Positions 9,001-17,330 of a stretch of 64,000 bases of DNA are shown piece by piece. The stretch spans positions 1 through 64,000 of the forward strand of contig JAEWHE010000001.1 in assembly GCA_023387965.1 (NCBI GenBank), given 5' to 3'. Position 1 is the stretch's first letter. Each line of letters begins with the position of its first letter. The stretch is from Bacteroidota bacterium (lineage in GTDB: Bacteria; Bacteroidota; Bacteroidia; Flavobacteriales; Flavobacteriaceae). A program made the position numbers and the translations under genes. The notes beneath the pieces were generated by a model that saw only the letters and a program-made list of their open reading frames with translations, was not told the origin of the DNA and did no database searches.

Positions 9001-9098
9001 TTTTTTGCCACAGATTATCGAATTACAAATGATTTTGATTTGTTTCCGATAATAGTCTGTGAAAATCTGTGAAAATCTGTGCAATCAGTGGCAAAAAA
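9001..9098. repeat. Dispersed palindromic element (TTGCCACAGATT family)
   Basis: TTTTTTGCCACAGATT (9001-9016) and AATCAGTGGCAAAAAA (9083-9098) pair at 15 of 16 positions. Inside, ATTATCG/CGATAAT and ACAAAT/ATTTGT form a second nested stem, followed by a direct repeat GAAAATCTGT (9061-9080). I recall this type of intergenic repeat as widespread in Bacteroidota genomes. It may also serve as the terminator of the acidic-protein gene. Confidence 0.7.
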
Positions 9099-9122
9099 GT
9101 GGCAAAAGAAAAAAATTAGTTA

Positions 9123-9800
9123 ATGTCAAAATTATATTTAGTTCCAACGCCAATTGGCAACCTCGATGACATGACTTTCAGAGCCATAAAAGTTTTGAAA
9201 GAAGTCGATTTAATTTTGGCAGAAGATACCCGAAACAGCGGAAAATTGCTGAAACATTTCGAGATTGCAACCCACATGCAAAGCCATCACATGCACAACG
9301 AACATAAAACAGTTGAGCATTTGGTTTCGAGATTAAAATCGGGGGAAACGATTGCTTTAATTTCCGACGCTGGAACGCCAGCCATTTCCGATCCTGGATT
9401 TTTGCTCACGCGAGCTTGCGTAGAAAATGGAGTAGAAGTAGAGTGTTTGCCTGGAGCCACGGCATTTGTACCGGCTTTGGTAAACAGCGGTTTGCCGAAC
9501 GATAAATTTGTTTTCGAAGGATTTTTGCCTGACAAAAAAGGAAGACAAACCCGATTTTTGGCTTTGGCGGAAGAAACCCGAACCATGATTTTATATGTTT
9601 CGCCACATAAATTGGTCAAAACTTTAGCAGAATTTGTGCAATATTTTGGCGAAGATCGTCCGGTTTCCGTTTCGCGGGAATTATCAAAATTGCACGAGGA
9701 AACCATTCGCGGAACCGCAACAGAAGTTTTGAAACACTTTGAAACAAAACCTCCAAAAGGCGAGATTGTGGTGATTGTTGGCGGGAAATCTACGAAGTAG
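9123..9800 (+). CDS. rsmI: 16S rRNA (cytidine1402-2'-O)-methyltransferase
   Basis: A 225-residue tetrapyrrole-methylase-fold protein. The N-terminus LYLVPTPIGNLDDMTFRAI and AEDTRNSGKLLKHF, then ISDAGTPAISDPGFLL and ECLPGATAFVPAL, are diagnostic of RsmI. It uses S-adenosylmethionine to 2'-O-methylate C1402 in the decoding centre of 16S rRNA. The length is close to the shorter Bacteroidota form, which lacks the C-terminal extension of the E. coli protein (286 aa). It stands between the palindromic element and recJ; 58 bases separate it from recJ, so the two may be co-transcribed. Confidence 0.95.
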   Translation: MSKLYLVPTPIGNLDDMTFRAIKVLKEVDLILAEDTRNSGKLLKHFEIATHMQSHHMHNEHKTVEHLVSRLKSGETIALISDAGTPAISDPGFLLTRACVENGVEVECLPGATAFVPALVNSGLPNDKFVFEGFLPDKKGRQTRFLALAEETRTMILYVSPHKLVKTLAEFVQYFGEDRPVSVSRELSKLHEETIRGTATEVLKHFETKPPKGEIVVIVGGKSTK

Positions 9801-9858
9801 TTTTTTAATATTTTTTGAAACTTCTACGCCTTTATTTTTTTAATAAAACCCATACAAA

Positions 9859-11547
9859 ATGCGTTGGACACTAAAACCCAAACCCAATCCCGAAAAAATA
9901 AAAAGTCTTCAAAATTCGCTCAATGTTGACGAATTAACCGCCACACTTTTAGTACAACGTGGCATCGAAACCTTTGACCAAGCCCGACTTTTTTTTCGCC
10001 CAAGTTTAGAGGATTTGCACGATCCGTATCTGATGAAAGATATGGACAAAGCCGTAAATCGGATTGAAAAAGCCATTGAAAACAACGAAAGAATTTTAAT
10101 TTTTGGCGACTATGATGTAGATGGAACCACAGCGGTTTCCCTTGTTTCATCGTACTTGCGAAGTTTATATCCAAACGTCGACACTTATATTCCAGATCGT
10201 TACGATGAAGGTTACGGAATTTCTTTTAAAGGAATTGATTATGCCGAAGACAACGAAATTTCATTGATTATCGCTTTGGATTGTGGCATAAAATCTATTG
10301 ATCATATCGCTTACGCAAAAGAAAAAAACATCGACTTTATCATTTGTGATCACCATCGTCCGGGAGAAATTTTGCCCCAAGCCGTTGCGATTTTAAATCC
10401 TAAAAGGGAAGATTGCAACTATCCTTACGATGAATTGTGCGGTTGCGGAATTGGGTTTAAACTCATTCAGGCGTTAGGGAAAAATCGGGATCAAAATACC
10501 GAAGATTTGGTTCCATATTTGGATTTAGTTGCCGCTGCAATTGCTGCAGACATTGTTCCCATGACGGGCGAAAATCGAATTTTAGCAAAATTTGGTTTGG
10601 AAGTAATTAACTCAAATCCACGTCCGGGATTTAAAGCGTTGATACAAAATCTGAAAAAAAAGCAGCTTACCATTACTGATGTGGTTTTTGTCATCGCACC
10701 AAGAATTAATGCTGCCGGAAGAATCAAACACGGCAATTACGCAGTTCAATTGCTCACAGAATTTGGGCTTGAAGAAGCGGAGGCTTTCGCCAAAGAAATT
10801 GAAACCTTTAATATTGACCGAAAAGAATTAGACCAGCAAATTACGGCTGAAGCACTTTTGCAAATCCTTGAAAATCAAGAAGAAAATAGATTTTCCACCG
10901 TTGTTTATCAAGAAGATTGGCACAAAGGAGTTATTGGAATCGTTGCTTCTCGATTGATTGAAACGTATTATCGTCCGACATTGGTATTTACAAAAAGCGG
11001 TGATAAACTGGCGGCTTCGGCTCGTTCTGTCAAAGATTTTGATGTTTACAATGCATTGGAATCTTGTGCGGAATTTTTGGAGCAATTTGGCGGGCACATG
11101 TATGCTGCTGGATTGACTTTGCAAGAAAATCAGTATGAAAATTTTAAAAATCATTTTGAAAAAATCGTTGCGGAAACCCTTTCTGAAGATTTACGCGTTC
11201 CCGAAATTTTAATTGATGCCAAAATTAATTTCCAAGAAATTACACCGAAATTTATGCGAATCTTAAAACAATTCGAGCCGTTTGGACCTCAAAATATGAC
11301 GCCTATTTTTTATGCCGAAAACATACATGATACCGGTTTTGGTAAAACAATTGGCAAAGAAAACGAACATTTAAAGCTTTTTGTAAAACAAAATCATTCC
11401 GAAGGTTTTGGAGCTATTGGTTTTAAAATTGGAAAGAAATTTTCGCTTACGCAAAATCGTAAGCCTTTCGAAGCCGTATTTTCTGTGGAAGAAAACGAAT
11501 ATAACGACAATGTGTATTTGCAATTGCAGTTGAGGGATATTCGGTAG
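9859..11547 (+). CDS. recJ: Single-stranded-DNA-specific exonuclease RecJ
   Basis: A 562-residue protein with the DHH phosphoesterase motifs FGDYDVDGTT (82-91) and CDHHRPGE (163-170), the DHHA1 nucleotide-binding region (WHKGVIGIVASRL and AASARSVKDFDVY ... FGGHMYAAGL), and the C-terminal OB domain with FEPFGPQNMTPIF. It degrades single-stranded DNA 5' to 3' in recombination and mismatch repair and needs Mn or Mg. Length and motif order are normal for the family. Confidence 0.96.
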   Translation: MRWTLKPKPNPEKIKSLQNSLNVDELTATLLVQRGIETFDQARLFFRPSLEDLHDPYLMKDMDKAVNRIEKAIENNERILIFGDYDVDGTTAVSLVSSYLRSLYPNVDTYIPDRYDEGYGISFKGIDYAEDNEISLIIALDCGIKSIDHIAYAKEKNIDFIICDHHRPGEILPQAVAILNPKREDCNYPYDELCGCGIGFKLIQALGKNRDQNTEDLVPYLDLVAAAIAADIVPMTGENRILAKFGLEVINSNPRPGFKALIQNLKKKQLTITDVVFVIAPRINAAGRIKHGNYAVQLLTEFGLEEAEAFAKEIETFNIDRKELDQQITAEALLQILENQEENRFSTVVYQEDWHKGVIGIVASRLIETYYRPTLVFTKSGDKLAASARSVKDFDVYNALESCAEFLEQFGGHMYAAGLTLQENQYENFKNHFEKIVAETLSEDLRVPEILIDAKINFQEITPKFMRILKQFEPFGPQNMTPIFYAENIHDTGFGKTIGKENEHLKLFVKQNHSEGFGAIGFKIGKKFSLTQNRKPFEAVFSVEENEYNDNVYLQLQLRDIR

Positions 11548-11562
11548 TTTTATGGTTTTTTG

Positions 11563-11595
11563 TCGGAATGATAGAATCAAATCGGAATGACAGAA
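11563..11595 (+). repeat. Remnant of a dispersed GTCGGAATGA repeat
   Basis: TCGGAATGATAGAA (11563-11576) is followed by TCGGAATGACAGAA (11582-11595), one base different. The motif matches the arms of the more complete element at 46874-46947, suggesting a decayed copy of the same family. Confidence 0.4.
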
Positions 11596-11647
11596 AAAAA
11601 GTAAAAATTTCCCAACCAAATAATTTAGAATCATTATAAATAATTAG

Positions 11648-11655
11648 TATATTTG
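11648..11655 (+). promoter_or_regulatory. Bacteroidota -7 box for the 117-aa gene
   Basis: TATATTTG matches TAnnTTTG, with TTTA 20 bases upstream (11624-11627) at the -33 position. Transcription would begin near 11660, just ahead of ATG 11674; this argues against the longer frame starting at TTG 11653. Confidence 0.5.
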
Positions 11656-11673
11656 TTTGAAATAATTTTGGTT

Positions 11674-12027
11674 ATGAAAGAAATCGAACAAATTTACTAT
11701 AATGATTTTGGCGTAGCATTTCACTGGAAAAAAGACAACCGAATTTTACGTGAAAAAATTCAATTGGTGTTCCGTGAAACGGGATTTTACTTAACTTTTT
11801 CAGAATTAAAAACTTTTGCCAAGAACATTGACCTTGCCTGTCAAAAAAATTGTTGCGAAGGTTGTTCGATGCAAAATAAATGTCACAAGTTTTTATTGAA
11901 AACTCCGTTAAGCCAAGTCGATTTAGCCATTTCTCTCTCCGAATTAAATCAAATAAAAGATTTAATTGAAGGCGCTATTTTTCAGGTGCAACTTCAGGAT
12001 TATTTGAAGGACATTTGCCGGAACTAA
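11674..12027 (+). CDS. Small cysteine-containing protein, function unknown
   Basis: A 117-residue protein, MKEIEQIYYNDFGVAFHWKK onwards. The central CQKNCCEGCSMQNKCH segment holds five cysteines and a histidine that could bind metal. The rest is mixed alpha/beta with no signal peptide or membrane segment. I do not recognise a characterised family. The start at ATG 11674 fits the promoter box at 11648-11655. It converges with the downstream membrane-protein gene, with only two bases between the stop codons. Confidence 0.7.
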   Translation: MKEIEQIYYNDFGVAFHWKKDNRILREKIQLVFRETGFYLTFSELKTFAKNIDLACQKNCCEGCSMQNKCHKFLLKTPLSQVDLAISLSELNQIKDLIEGAIFQVQLQDYLKDICRN

Positions 12028-12029
12028 GT

Positions 12030-12548
12030 TTATTCAAAATCGTAGTAGCGGGAGTCAAAAAATTTCCATCGAAATTTTTCATGTCCGAATCTCTTAATCC
12101 CGGCTTTTTCTAATTCAAAAGAAATGTCTTTGAAATTAAAATATAGGAATTGCGGTATTTCAATCTTTTCTCCACTTCGTAGATAAATAATTATTGATTT
12201 GTAGTTCCAAATTTTTGTTGGATAATTTGAAGTGCTAAAGCCTTTAATTTCTGTAAATCTTAATATGACTGATTTTCTAAGGATTAAATTTTTTTTAGTA
12301 ACTCCGTTATTTTCAAAAATTAAGACGTTAGATTCGTGTAGAAAAGATTTTCCAAAACGGTAAAATAAAAAAAGCACTACAAATAAAAACAGAATAGTAC
12401 CTATAATAAACCCAAAATTACTGTTTTCTACTTCTATAAAATCAGGAAAATTTAGAATAATTGTCAGGCTTAGTAATAGAAAAAAGATTGAAAACAAAGC
12501 TCTTCCTAAGATTACTAAGTAATTTATTTTTGTGTAAAAAAAAATCAT
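12030..12548 (-). CDS. Two-helix membrane protein with a PH-like cytoplasmic part, function unknown
   Basis: A 172-residue protein. Two hydrophobic segments (about 10-32 and 45-65) are followed by ~105 soluble residues rich in alternating beta strands (VLIFENNGVTKKNLILRK, SIIIYLRSGEKIEIPQ). This pattern resembles small membrane proteins with a bacterial PH-like fold, but I cannot name a family. It begins 8 bases after the lpxH stop on the same strand, so it is probably the last gene of a HupE/lpxH operon. Lys/Phe/Ile-rich composition, normal for this genome. Confidence 0.65.
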   Translation of the reverse strand: MIFFYTKINYLVILGRALFSIFFLLLSLTIILNFPDFIEVENSNFGFIIGTILFLFVVLFLFYRFGKSFLHESNVLIFENNGVTKKNLILRKSVILRFTEIKGFSTSNYPTKIWNYKSIIIYLRSGEKIEIPQFLYFNFKDISFELEKAGIKRFGHEKFRWKFFDSRYYDFE

Positions 12549-12556
12549 TGCCAGAA

Positions 12557-13312
12557 TTAATCTTTTTTATATTCCTTCAACTCAAATTGTTCTCCATCAA
12601 AAACACCGTAGGTAAAATAACCAATCCAATCGCCTAAATTGGCGTAGGTTGAATTTTCGCCAACCTTCAAAGTCATCGGCAAATGCCTATGCCCAAAAAT
12701 AAAATAATCGTAATGCTTGGTTTCGAGTTTTCGTTTGGCATATTGCACGAGCCATTCGTTTTCTTCACCTAAAAAAACCACGTCTTCATCACCGGAAATC
12801 AACTTGTTTTTCACCGAAAGATATTGTGCCAATCGAACGCCCAAATCCGGATGAAGCCAGCGAAAAAGCCATTTCGAGAACGGATTGGTAAACACTTTTT
12901 TCATGCGTTTATAACCTTTATCGCCTGGTCCTAAACCGTCGCCGTGACCAATGAGAAATAATTTGTTGTTGAAAGTAAATTCTTGTGTGGTGTGAAAAAC
13001 GGGAATATTCAGTTCTTTTTCAAAATAGTCGTGCATCCATAAATCGTGGTTTCCTACAAAAAAATAAATCGGAATTCCAGCGTCCCGGATTTCTGCCAAT
13101 TTTCCTAAAACACGCACAAAACCTTTTGGGACAACCGTTTTATATTCAAACCAAAAATCAAAAAGATCGCCTAAAAGAAATAAGGCTGTGGCATCTTTTT
13201 TAATTTCGTCTAACCAAGCAACAAATTTTTTTTCGCGCGGAAAACTTTTCTCGGCTGTTGGTGCTCCAAAATGTTGATCGGAAGCGAAATAAATTTTAAT
13301 GGGCTGATTCAC
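12557..13312 (-). CDS. lpxH: UDP-2,3-diacylglucosamine diphosphatase (LpxH-type)
   Basis: A 251-residue calcineurin-like metallophosphoesterase with ordered metal-binding motifs: SDQHFG (Asp12, His14), LGDLFDFW, VGNHDLW, IGHGDGLGPGD and the late FGHRHLP. This matches LpxH, which hydrolyses UDP-2,3-diacylglucosamine to lipid X in lipid A synthesis at the inner membrane. The SDQHFGAP opening, with Gln where Proteobacteria often have Leu, is usual in Bacteroidota. The start is GTG (13310-13312); a TATCTTTG promoter box lies 16 bases upstream. Confidence 0.9.
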   Translation of the reverse strand: MNQPIKIYFASDQHFGAPTAEKSFPREKKFVAWLDEIKKDATALFLLGDLFDFWFEYKTVVPKGFVRVLGKLAEIRDAGIPIYFFVGNHDLWMHDYFEKELNIPVFHTTQEFTFNNKLFLIGHGDGLGPGDKGYKRMKKVFTNPFSKWLFRWLHPDLGVRLAQYLSVKNKLISGDEDVVFLGEENEWLVQYAKRKLETKHYDYFIFGHRHLPMTLKVGENSTYANLGDWIGYFTYGVFDGEQFELKEYKKD

Positions 13313-13328
13313 GCAAAATTATTTTGGG

Positions 13329-13336
13329 CAAAGATA
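13329..13336 (-). promoter_or_regulatory. Bacteroidota -7 box for lpxH
   Basis: The minus strand reads TATCTTTG, a full TAnnTTTG match, in the 30-base gap between the HupE-like gene and lpxH. A second match, TAATTTTG, lies at 13314-13321 but is too close to the GTG start to serve it. Confidence 0.5.
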
Positions 13337-13342
13337 CTAATT

Positions 13343-13936
13343 TTATTGTCCCCAGATTTCGCTTTCGATGATCATCGGCAAAACCACACCTATTACAAAA
13401 GCTGACATGACCAAGGTCCAATCGCGTTTTGAAAAACGAAAAACGGTTTGCACGATGTAAGAAATTATCAAAACTAAAATCACTACAATTAGTTGTGCGG
13501 CTTCGATTCCCAGAGCAAATTCTAACAAAGGAAGAATTTTTGCGGAAGCTTCACCAGGCAAAATACTTTTGAAATAGTTAGAAAATCCCAGTCCGTGAAT
13601 GACGCCAAAAAACAGCGTTACGAATGCTACAAAACTGATGCTTTCGTTTTTATTGGATTTTCCGGCTGTAAAAAGATGAAAAATTGCGGTAATTAAAATG
13701 GTGATCGGGATCAAAAATTCTACCAGATTCGCTTTGATAATGATCACATTGTAAACCGATAAAATAAGTGCTAAAGTATGACCAACGGTAAAAAGTGTTA
13801 CCAGCAAAACCACGCGTTTCCAATCTTTAAAAGCATACGGAATCATGAGTGCGATGAGAAACAAAACGTGGTCGTAACCATCAACATCTAAAACGTGGCG
13901 AAGCCCGATATTAAAGTAAATCCAGAATTCTGACAT
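13343..13936 (-). CDS. HupE/UreJ family membrane protein
   Basis: A 197-residue integral membrane protein with about six hydrophobic segments. The first carries GLRHVLDVDGYDHVLFLIAL, the conserved His/Asp-containing helix of the HupE/UreJ_2 family; VGHTLALIL follows in helix 2 and GVIHGLGFS in helix 4. Family members have been linked to nickel or cobalt transport, but many Bacteroidota copies sit away from hydrogenase or urease genes, as here, so the substrate is uncertain. I chose ATG 13936 (MSEFWIYFNIGL) over the frame's first codon at 13969 because family members begin just before this helix. Confidence 0.8.
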   Translation of the reverse strand: MSEFWIYFNIGLRHVLDVDGYDHVLFLIALMIPYAFKDWKRVVLLVTLFTVGHTLALILSVYNVIIIKANLVEFLIPITILITAIFHLFTAGKSNKNESISFVAFVTLFFGVIHGLGFSNYFKSILPGEASAKILPLLEFALGIEAAQLIVVILVLIISYIVQTVFRFSKRDWTLVMSAFVIGVVLPMIIESEIWGQ

Positions 13937-14018
13937 AAGTTTGTAAGTTTTATTTGGGGTTTCAAACATACAAAATAATTTTTATCAATCCGCCGTCAAG
14001 AAAAATGCACCGCTTTGA

Positions 14019-14047
14019 TTGTTAAAATCGAAATAAATTTATCTTTG
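14019..14047 (+). promoter_or_regulatory. Bacteroidota promoter for the TerB-like gene
   Basis: TTG (14019-14021) precedes TATCTTTG (14040-14047) by 18 bases, close to the Flavobacterium consensus of a TTG element and TAnnTTTG. ATG 14064 lies 16 bases after the -7 box. Confidence 0.6.
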
Positions 14048-14063
14048 CACAAAAAATAATTTT

Positions 14064-14495
14064 ATGTCAATCTCTGATTTATTCGATAGCGGATTTAAAA
14101 ATAGAAATAAAGGTCACTTTGCTTCAATTGTGAGAGTTGCAATGGAAAACGGCCATTTAAGCGAGGAAGAAAAAACCTTCTTAGATAAATTGGCACATCA
14201 ATTAGAAATTTCTGCGGAAGAATACGCCGAAATTTTAGCGAATCCGTTGAAATATCCTATTAATCCGCCGTATTTACACACGCAACGTTTGGAGCGTTTG
14301 TACGATTTATCCCGAATGGTTTATGCGGATCACATTTTGGGACCAAAACAAAAAGAAATTTTGACGCGTTTTGCTTTGGCATTAGGTTTTACGCCAGGAA
14401 ACGTGAAGTACATTGTTGACAAAGCTTTGTCTTTGCTGGTTTTAGGCGTTGATCTCGATACCTTTTTGTTCGAAATGCAGCACATGAATAAATAA
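14064..14495 (+). CDS. TerB-like fold protein
   Basis: A 143-residue all-helical cytoplasmic protein. VRVAMENGHLSEEEKTFLDKLA and YDLSRMVYADHILGPKQKEIL form the two helical-hairpin repeats of the TerB/DjlA N-terminal fold, with acidic residues positioned as in the family's metal site. Despite the family name, no other ter genes are present, so tellurite resistance should not be inferred. It ends at a bidirectional terminator shared with fbp. Confidence 0.75.
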   Translation: MSISDLFDSGFKNRNKGHFASIVRVAMENGHLSEEEKTFLDKLAHQLEISAEEYAEILANPLKYPINPPYLHTQRLERLYDLSRMVYADHILGPKQKEILTRFALALGFTPGNVKYIVDKALSLLVLGVDLDTFLFEMQHMNK

Positions 14496-14532
14496 AAAAA
14501 TCCTGCTCGAAAATTTGAGCAGGATTTTTTTT
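14494..14532. terminator. Bidirectional terminator between the TerB-like gene and fbp
   Basis: AAAAAAATCCTGCTC and GAGCAGGATTTTTTTT form a strong hairpin with an 8-9 base loop, A-rich before and T-rich after, so it can stop transcription from both convergent genes. Confidence 0.9.
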
Positions 14533-14537
14533 TGAAA

Positions 14538-15545
14538 TTATTTGGCTTTCTCCATAAATTCTTCGGCTTTGGTTACCATATTTTTGCTTCCGCAAAAGAA
14601 AGGCACACGTTGGTGCAGTTCCGTAGGTTGGATTTCCATGATTCTTTGATAACCGTCAGAAGCTTTTCCGCCAGCTTGTTCGGCCAAAAACGCCATCGGA
14701 TTACATTCGTACAATAAACGCAATTTTCCGTTTGGCGCTTTAGAACTTGTAGGATAAATATAAATTCCGCCTTTAATAATGTTCCGGTGAATGTCCGAAA
14801 CTAAACTACCGATGTAACGGGAAGTATAAGGTCTGTCGCCTTCTTCAAGCTGACAATATTTGATGTAATCTTTTACACCTTGCGGAAAATGTACGTAATT
14901 TCCTTCGTTAATTGAGTAAATATTTCCATCTTCGGGAAATTGCATGTTCGGGTGCGACAAATAAAAAGTTCCAATTGCAGGATTCAAAGTAAATCCGTTC
15001 ACGCCCCGACCTGTTGTGTAAACCAACATCGTGGAAGTGCCATAAATTACGTAACCTGCCGCAACTTGATTGATTCCCGGCTGAAGAAAATCTTCAATAG
15101 TCACAGGACTTCCGATTGGTGTCACGCGTCGAAAAACTGAAAAAATTGTTCCTACTGAAACGTTGACATCAATGTTAGACGAACCATCCAAAGGATCCAT
15201 CAACACCACATATTTATTGTTGTGGCATTCGTCTTTTCCTTTGATAATGATAAAATCGTCGCTTTCTTCAGAAGCAATTCCGCAGACGATTTCTCGGTTA
15301 ATTAATGTTTGAATAAAAGTATCATTGGCAAAAACGTCAAGCTTTTGTTGATCTTCTCCTTGAATATTTTGTTCGCCAACAGCACCAACGATATCGACCA
15401 AACCTGCTTTGTTCACTTTGTAGTTTACCACCTTTGCGGCAAGTCTGATGGAGTTGATGAGTCGGGATAATTCTCCGGAAGAATATTTGAAATCTTCTTG
15501 TTTTTCGATGATAAATTCTCCGAGTGTTTTGTTGCGTTCTGTCAT
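14538..15545 (-). CDS. fbp: Class 1 fructose-1,6-bisphosphatase
   Basis: A 335-residue enzyme that hydrolyses fructose-1,6-bisphosphate to fructose-6-phosphate in gluconeogenesis. Visible motifs: metal-binding ASEESDD, then [24 protein letters not shown] (the [13 protein letters not shown] signature), the substrate loop [35 protein letters not shown], and [14 protein letters not shown] near the C-terminus. Length is typical (about 330). I placed the start at ATG 15545 ([11 protein letters not shown]), where the family's conserved N-terminus begins, rather than the longer frame at 15575. Confidence 0.96.
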   Translation of the reverse strand: MTERNKTLGEFIIEKQEDFKYSSGELSRLINSIRLAAKVVNYKVNKAGLVDIVGAVGEQNIQGEDQQKLDVFANDTFIQTLINREIVCGIASEESDDFIIIKGKDECHNNKYVVLMDPLDGSSNIDVNVSVGTIFSVFRRVTPIGSPVTIEDFLQPGINQVAAGYVIYGTSTMLVYTTGRGVNGFTLNPAIGTFYLSHPNMQFPEDGNIYSINEGNYVHFPQGVKDYIKYCQLEEGDRPYTSRYIGSLVSDIHRNIIKGGIYIYPTSSKAPNGKLRLLYECNPMAFLAEQAGGKASDGYQRIMEIQPTELHQRVPFFCGSKNMVTKAEEFMEKAK

Positions 15546-15689
15546 TACTATAACGTTGTAGTTGTTTGTGAGCACAAATATCGAATTTTTTGTGAAATGA
15601 AGATAAATTAATTGCAGATTGGTATTTTTTTAGATTATTTTGGATGATTTTCAAGCTAAAAATTAGTGAAAATCGAAGCGGTAAAACGT

Positions 15690-15697
15690 TATATTTG
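15690..15697 (+). promoter_or_regulatory. Bacteroidota -7 box upstream of lysC
   Basis: TATATTTG fully matches TAnnTTTG. Transcription would start around 15701-15703, exactly where the dispersed structured element begins, so that element would be the lysC 5' leader. The 15546-15875 gap otherwise holds only this box, the element and A/T-rich sequence. Confidence 0.5.
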
Positions 15698-15702
15698 CAG
15701 CG

Positions 15703-15850
15703 TTTTAGCCCTGATTGAAGCGGAAAGCCCTGAGAGGCAAAAAAATTATTTTTCCAGAAGTGGCAGAGCGACCAGCGGAAGCTCCTGCCACGAAATGGAA
15801 AATATTTTTTTGACCGAAGGCTTGTAGCGAAAAGCAGGAATAGCTTCTAA
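15703..15850 (+). repeat. Modular intergenic element, copy 1 (core type B), in the lysC leader
   Basis: The 5' arm has TTTTAGCCCTGAT then GAAGCGG; the 3' arm has AGCAGGAATAGCTTCTAA. The outer stem is CCTG/CAGG and the second stem AAGCC/GGCTT. The core hairpin has GTGGCAG (from about 15760) pairing with CTGCCAC, flanked by AATTATTTTTCC and TGGAAAATATT. Copies 6 and 7 share this layout with compensatory base changes. Confidence 0.8.
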
Positions 15851-15875
15851 ATAATAAAAAAATTTCAGCATTTAT

Positions 15876-17126
15876 ATGAGAGTATTTAAGTTTGGTGGCG
15901 CTTCGGTGAAAGATGCCGATGGTGTGAAAAATGTAGTGAAAGTGTTGCAAACCGTGGGTTTTGACAATGTGTTGCTGGTGATTTCGGCAATGGGAAAAAC
16001 CACAAATGCGCTGGAATTAGTGATTAAAAATTATTTTGAACAATCGGGTGAACTTCCGGATGCGATTGCTACGGTAAAAGATTATCATTTTGGAATTTTG
16101 AATGATTTGTTTTCCAATGAAAATCATCAGGTTTTTGCTTCGGTAAACCTGATGTTTGCTGACTTGGAGTATTTTTTAAAGACGAATAAATCGCCCAATT
16201 ACAACTTTGTTTATGACCAGATTGTGAGTTTCGGAGAATTGATTTCGACCACAATTGTGAGTCATTATTTTGATTTTTGTGGCATCAAAAATAATTGGCT
16301 TGATGTAAGAAATTTCATCAAAACGGACAATACTTATCGCGATGCGGTGGTCAATTGGGAATTGACGCAGGAAAATATTTCTAAAAACGTACAAAAAAAT
16401 ATATTGAACATAACCCAAGGATTTTTGGGAAGTGACGAGAATAATTTTACAACTACTTTGGGACGCGAAGGTTCGGATTATACGGCGGCGATTTTTGCGT
16501 ATTGTATTAATGCTGAAAGTGTTACAATTTGGAAAGATGTTCCTGGAGTGATGAATGCCGATCCAAGATATTTTGAAAATGCGGCTTTGTTGCACCAAAT
16601 TTCTTATCGCGAAGCCATCGAATTGGCATTTTACGGCGCAACTGTAATCCACCCAAAAACGTTGCAACCGCTTCAAAGAAAAGAAATTCCGCTTTATGTA
16701 AAATCATTTCTCAACCCTGAATTAGCGGGAACAAGCGTGAGCAAAGGTGCGGATTTAGAGCCGCATTTGTCGTGTTTTATTGTGAAAAAAGAGCAGTTGC
16801 TGATTTCGCTTTCGTCGCTTGATTTTTCGTTTATTATGGAAGAAAATATCAGCGAAATTTTTAGTTTGTTGCATCAATACAAGATGAAAGTGAGCCTGAT
16901 TCAAAATTCGGCGATTAGTTTTTCGGTTTGTATTGAAGATAAATTCGGGAATTTTGCAGATTTAAAAAATGTATTGCAAAAGAAATTTAAAGTTTCATAT
17001 AACGAAAATGTGTCGCTTTACACCATTCGTCATTTCAACGAAAACGCTTCAAAAATTGTTGAGGAGAACAAGGAAATTTTATTGAAGCAAATTAGTAGAG
17101 AAACCATGCAGATTGTAACCAAGTGA
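15876..17126 (+). CDS. lysC: Aspartate kinase
   Basis: A 416-residue monofunctional aspartokinase. N-terminal VFKFGGASVKDADGVKNV is the kinase signature; TTLGREGSDYTAAIFAYCI and WKDVPGVMNADPR follow, then ATVIHPKTLQPLQRKEIPLYVKSF. The last ~120 residues form two ACT regulatory domains. It phosphorylates L-aspartate for lysine, threonine, methionine and diaminopimelate synthesis; ACT domains normally give feedback inhibition. The usual partner genes are absent. A predicted ~170-base leader made largely of the dispersed structured element precedes it, which raises (but does not show) post-transcriptional control. Confidence 0.94.
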   Translation: MRVFKFGGASVKDADGVKNVVKVLQTVGFDNVLLVISAMGKTTNALELVIKNYFEQSGELPDAIATVKDYHFGILNDLFSNENHQVFASVNLMFADLEYFLKTNKSPNYNFVYDQIVSFGELISTTIVSHYFDFCGIKNNWLDVRNFIKTDNTYRDAVVNWELTQENISKNVQKNILNITQGFLGSDENNFTTTLGREGSDYTAAIFAYCINAESVTIWKDVPGVMNADPRYFENAALLHQISYREAIELAFYGATVIHPKTLQPLQRKEIPLYVKSFLNPELAGTSVSKGADLEPHLSCFIVKKEQLLISLSSLDFSFIMEENISEIFSLLHQYKMKVSLIQNSAISFSVCIEDKFGNFADLKNVLQKKFKVSYNENVSLYTIRHFNENASKIVEENKEILLKQISRETMQIVTK

Positions 17127-17330
17127 TTTAAGATTTTAGATGTTTGGTATAGGAATTTTTTTCTTGGATTTAATATTATATTACCGCAACGATGCAAAGA
17201 AATTCGCAAGGTTCGCAAAGCTTTTGTCGCTCAGAATTGGAATTTGGAATTTGTCTGTTGGAATTTCAATTTTATTATGTTGAAATTTAATTTTAAGGCG
17301 TAATTTTGCAGCTTCAAAAAAAGAAATGTC
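17127..17330. other. Intergenic region with decayed repeats and the MarC-gene promoter
   Basis: There is no coding sequence. It holds an ACCGCAACGATGCAAAG / TTCGCAAGGTTCGCAAAG stretch resembling the one near 27740-27775 in reverse, and GGAATTTGGAATTT, the complement of the AAATTCCA repeats at 27.3 kb. At 17301-17308 TAATTTTG matches the -7 consensus, 22 bases before ATG 17331. Confidence 0.5.

Noticed and set aside
14064..14495. Tellurite-resistance locus
   Set aside because: Only a TerB-like fold is present; no terA, C, D, E or Z genes are nearby, so the phenotype cannot be inferred.
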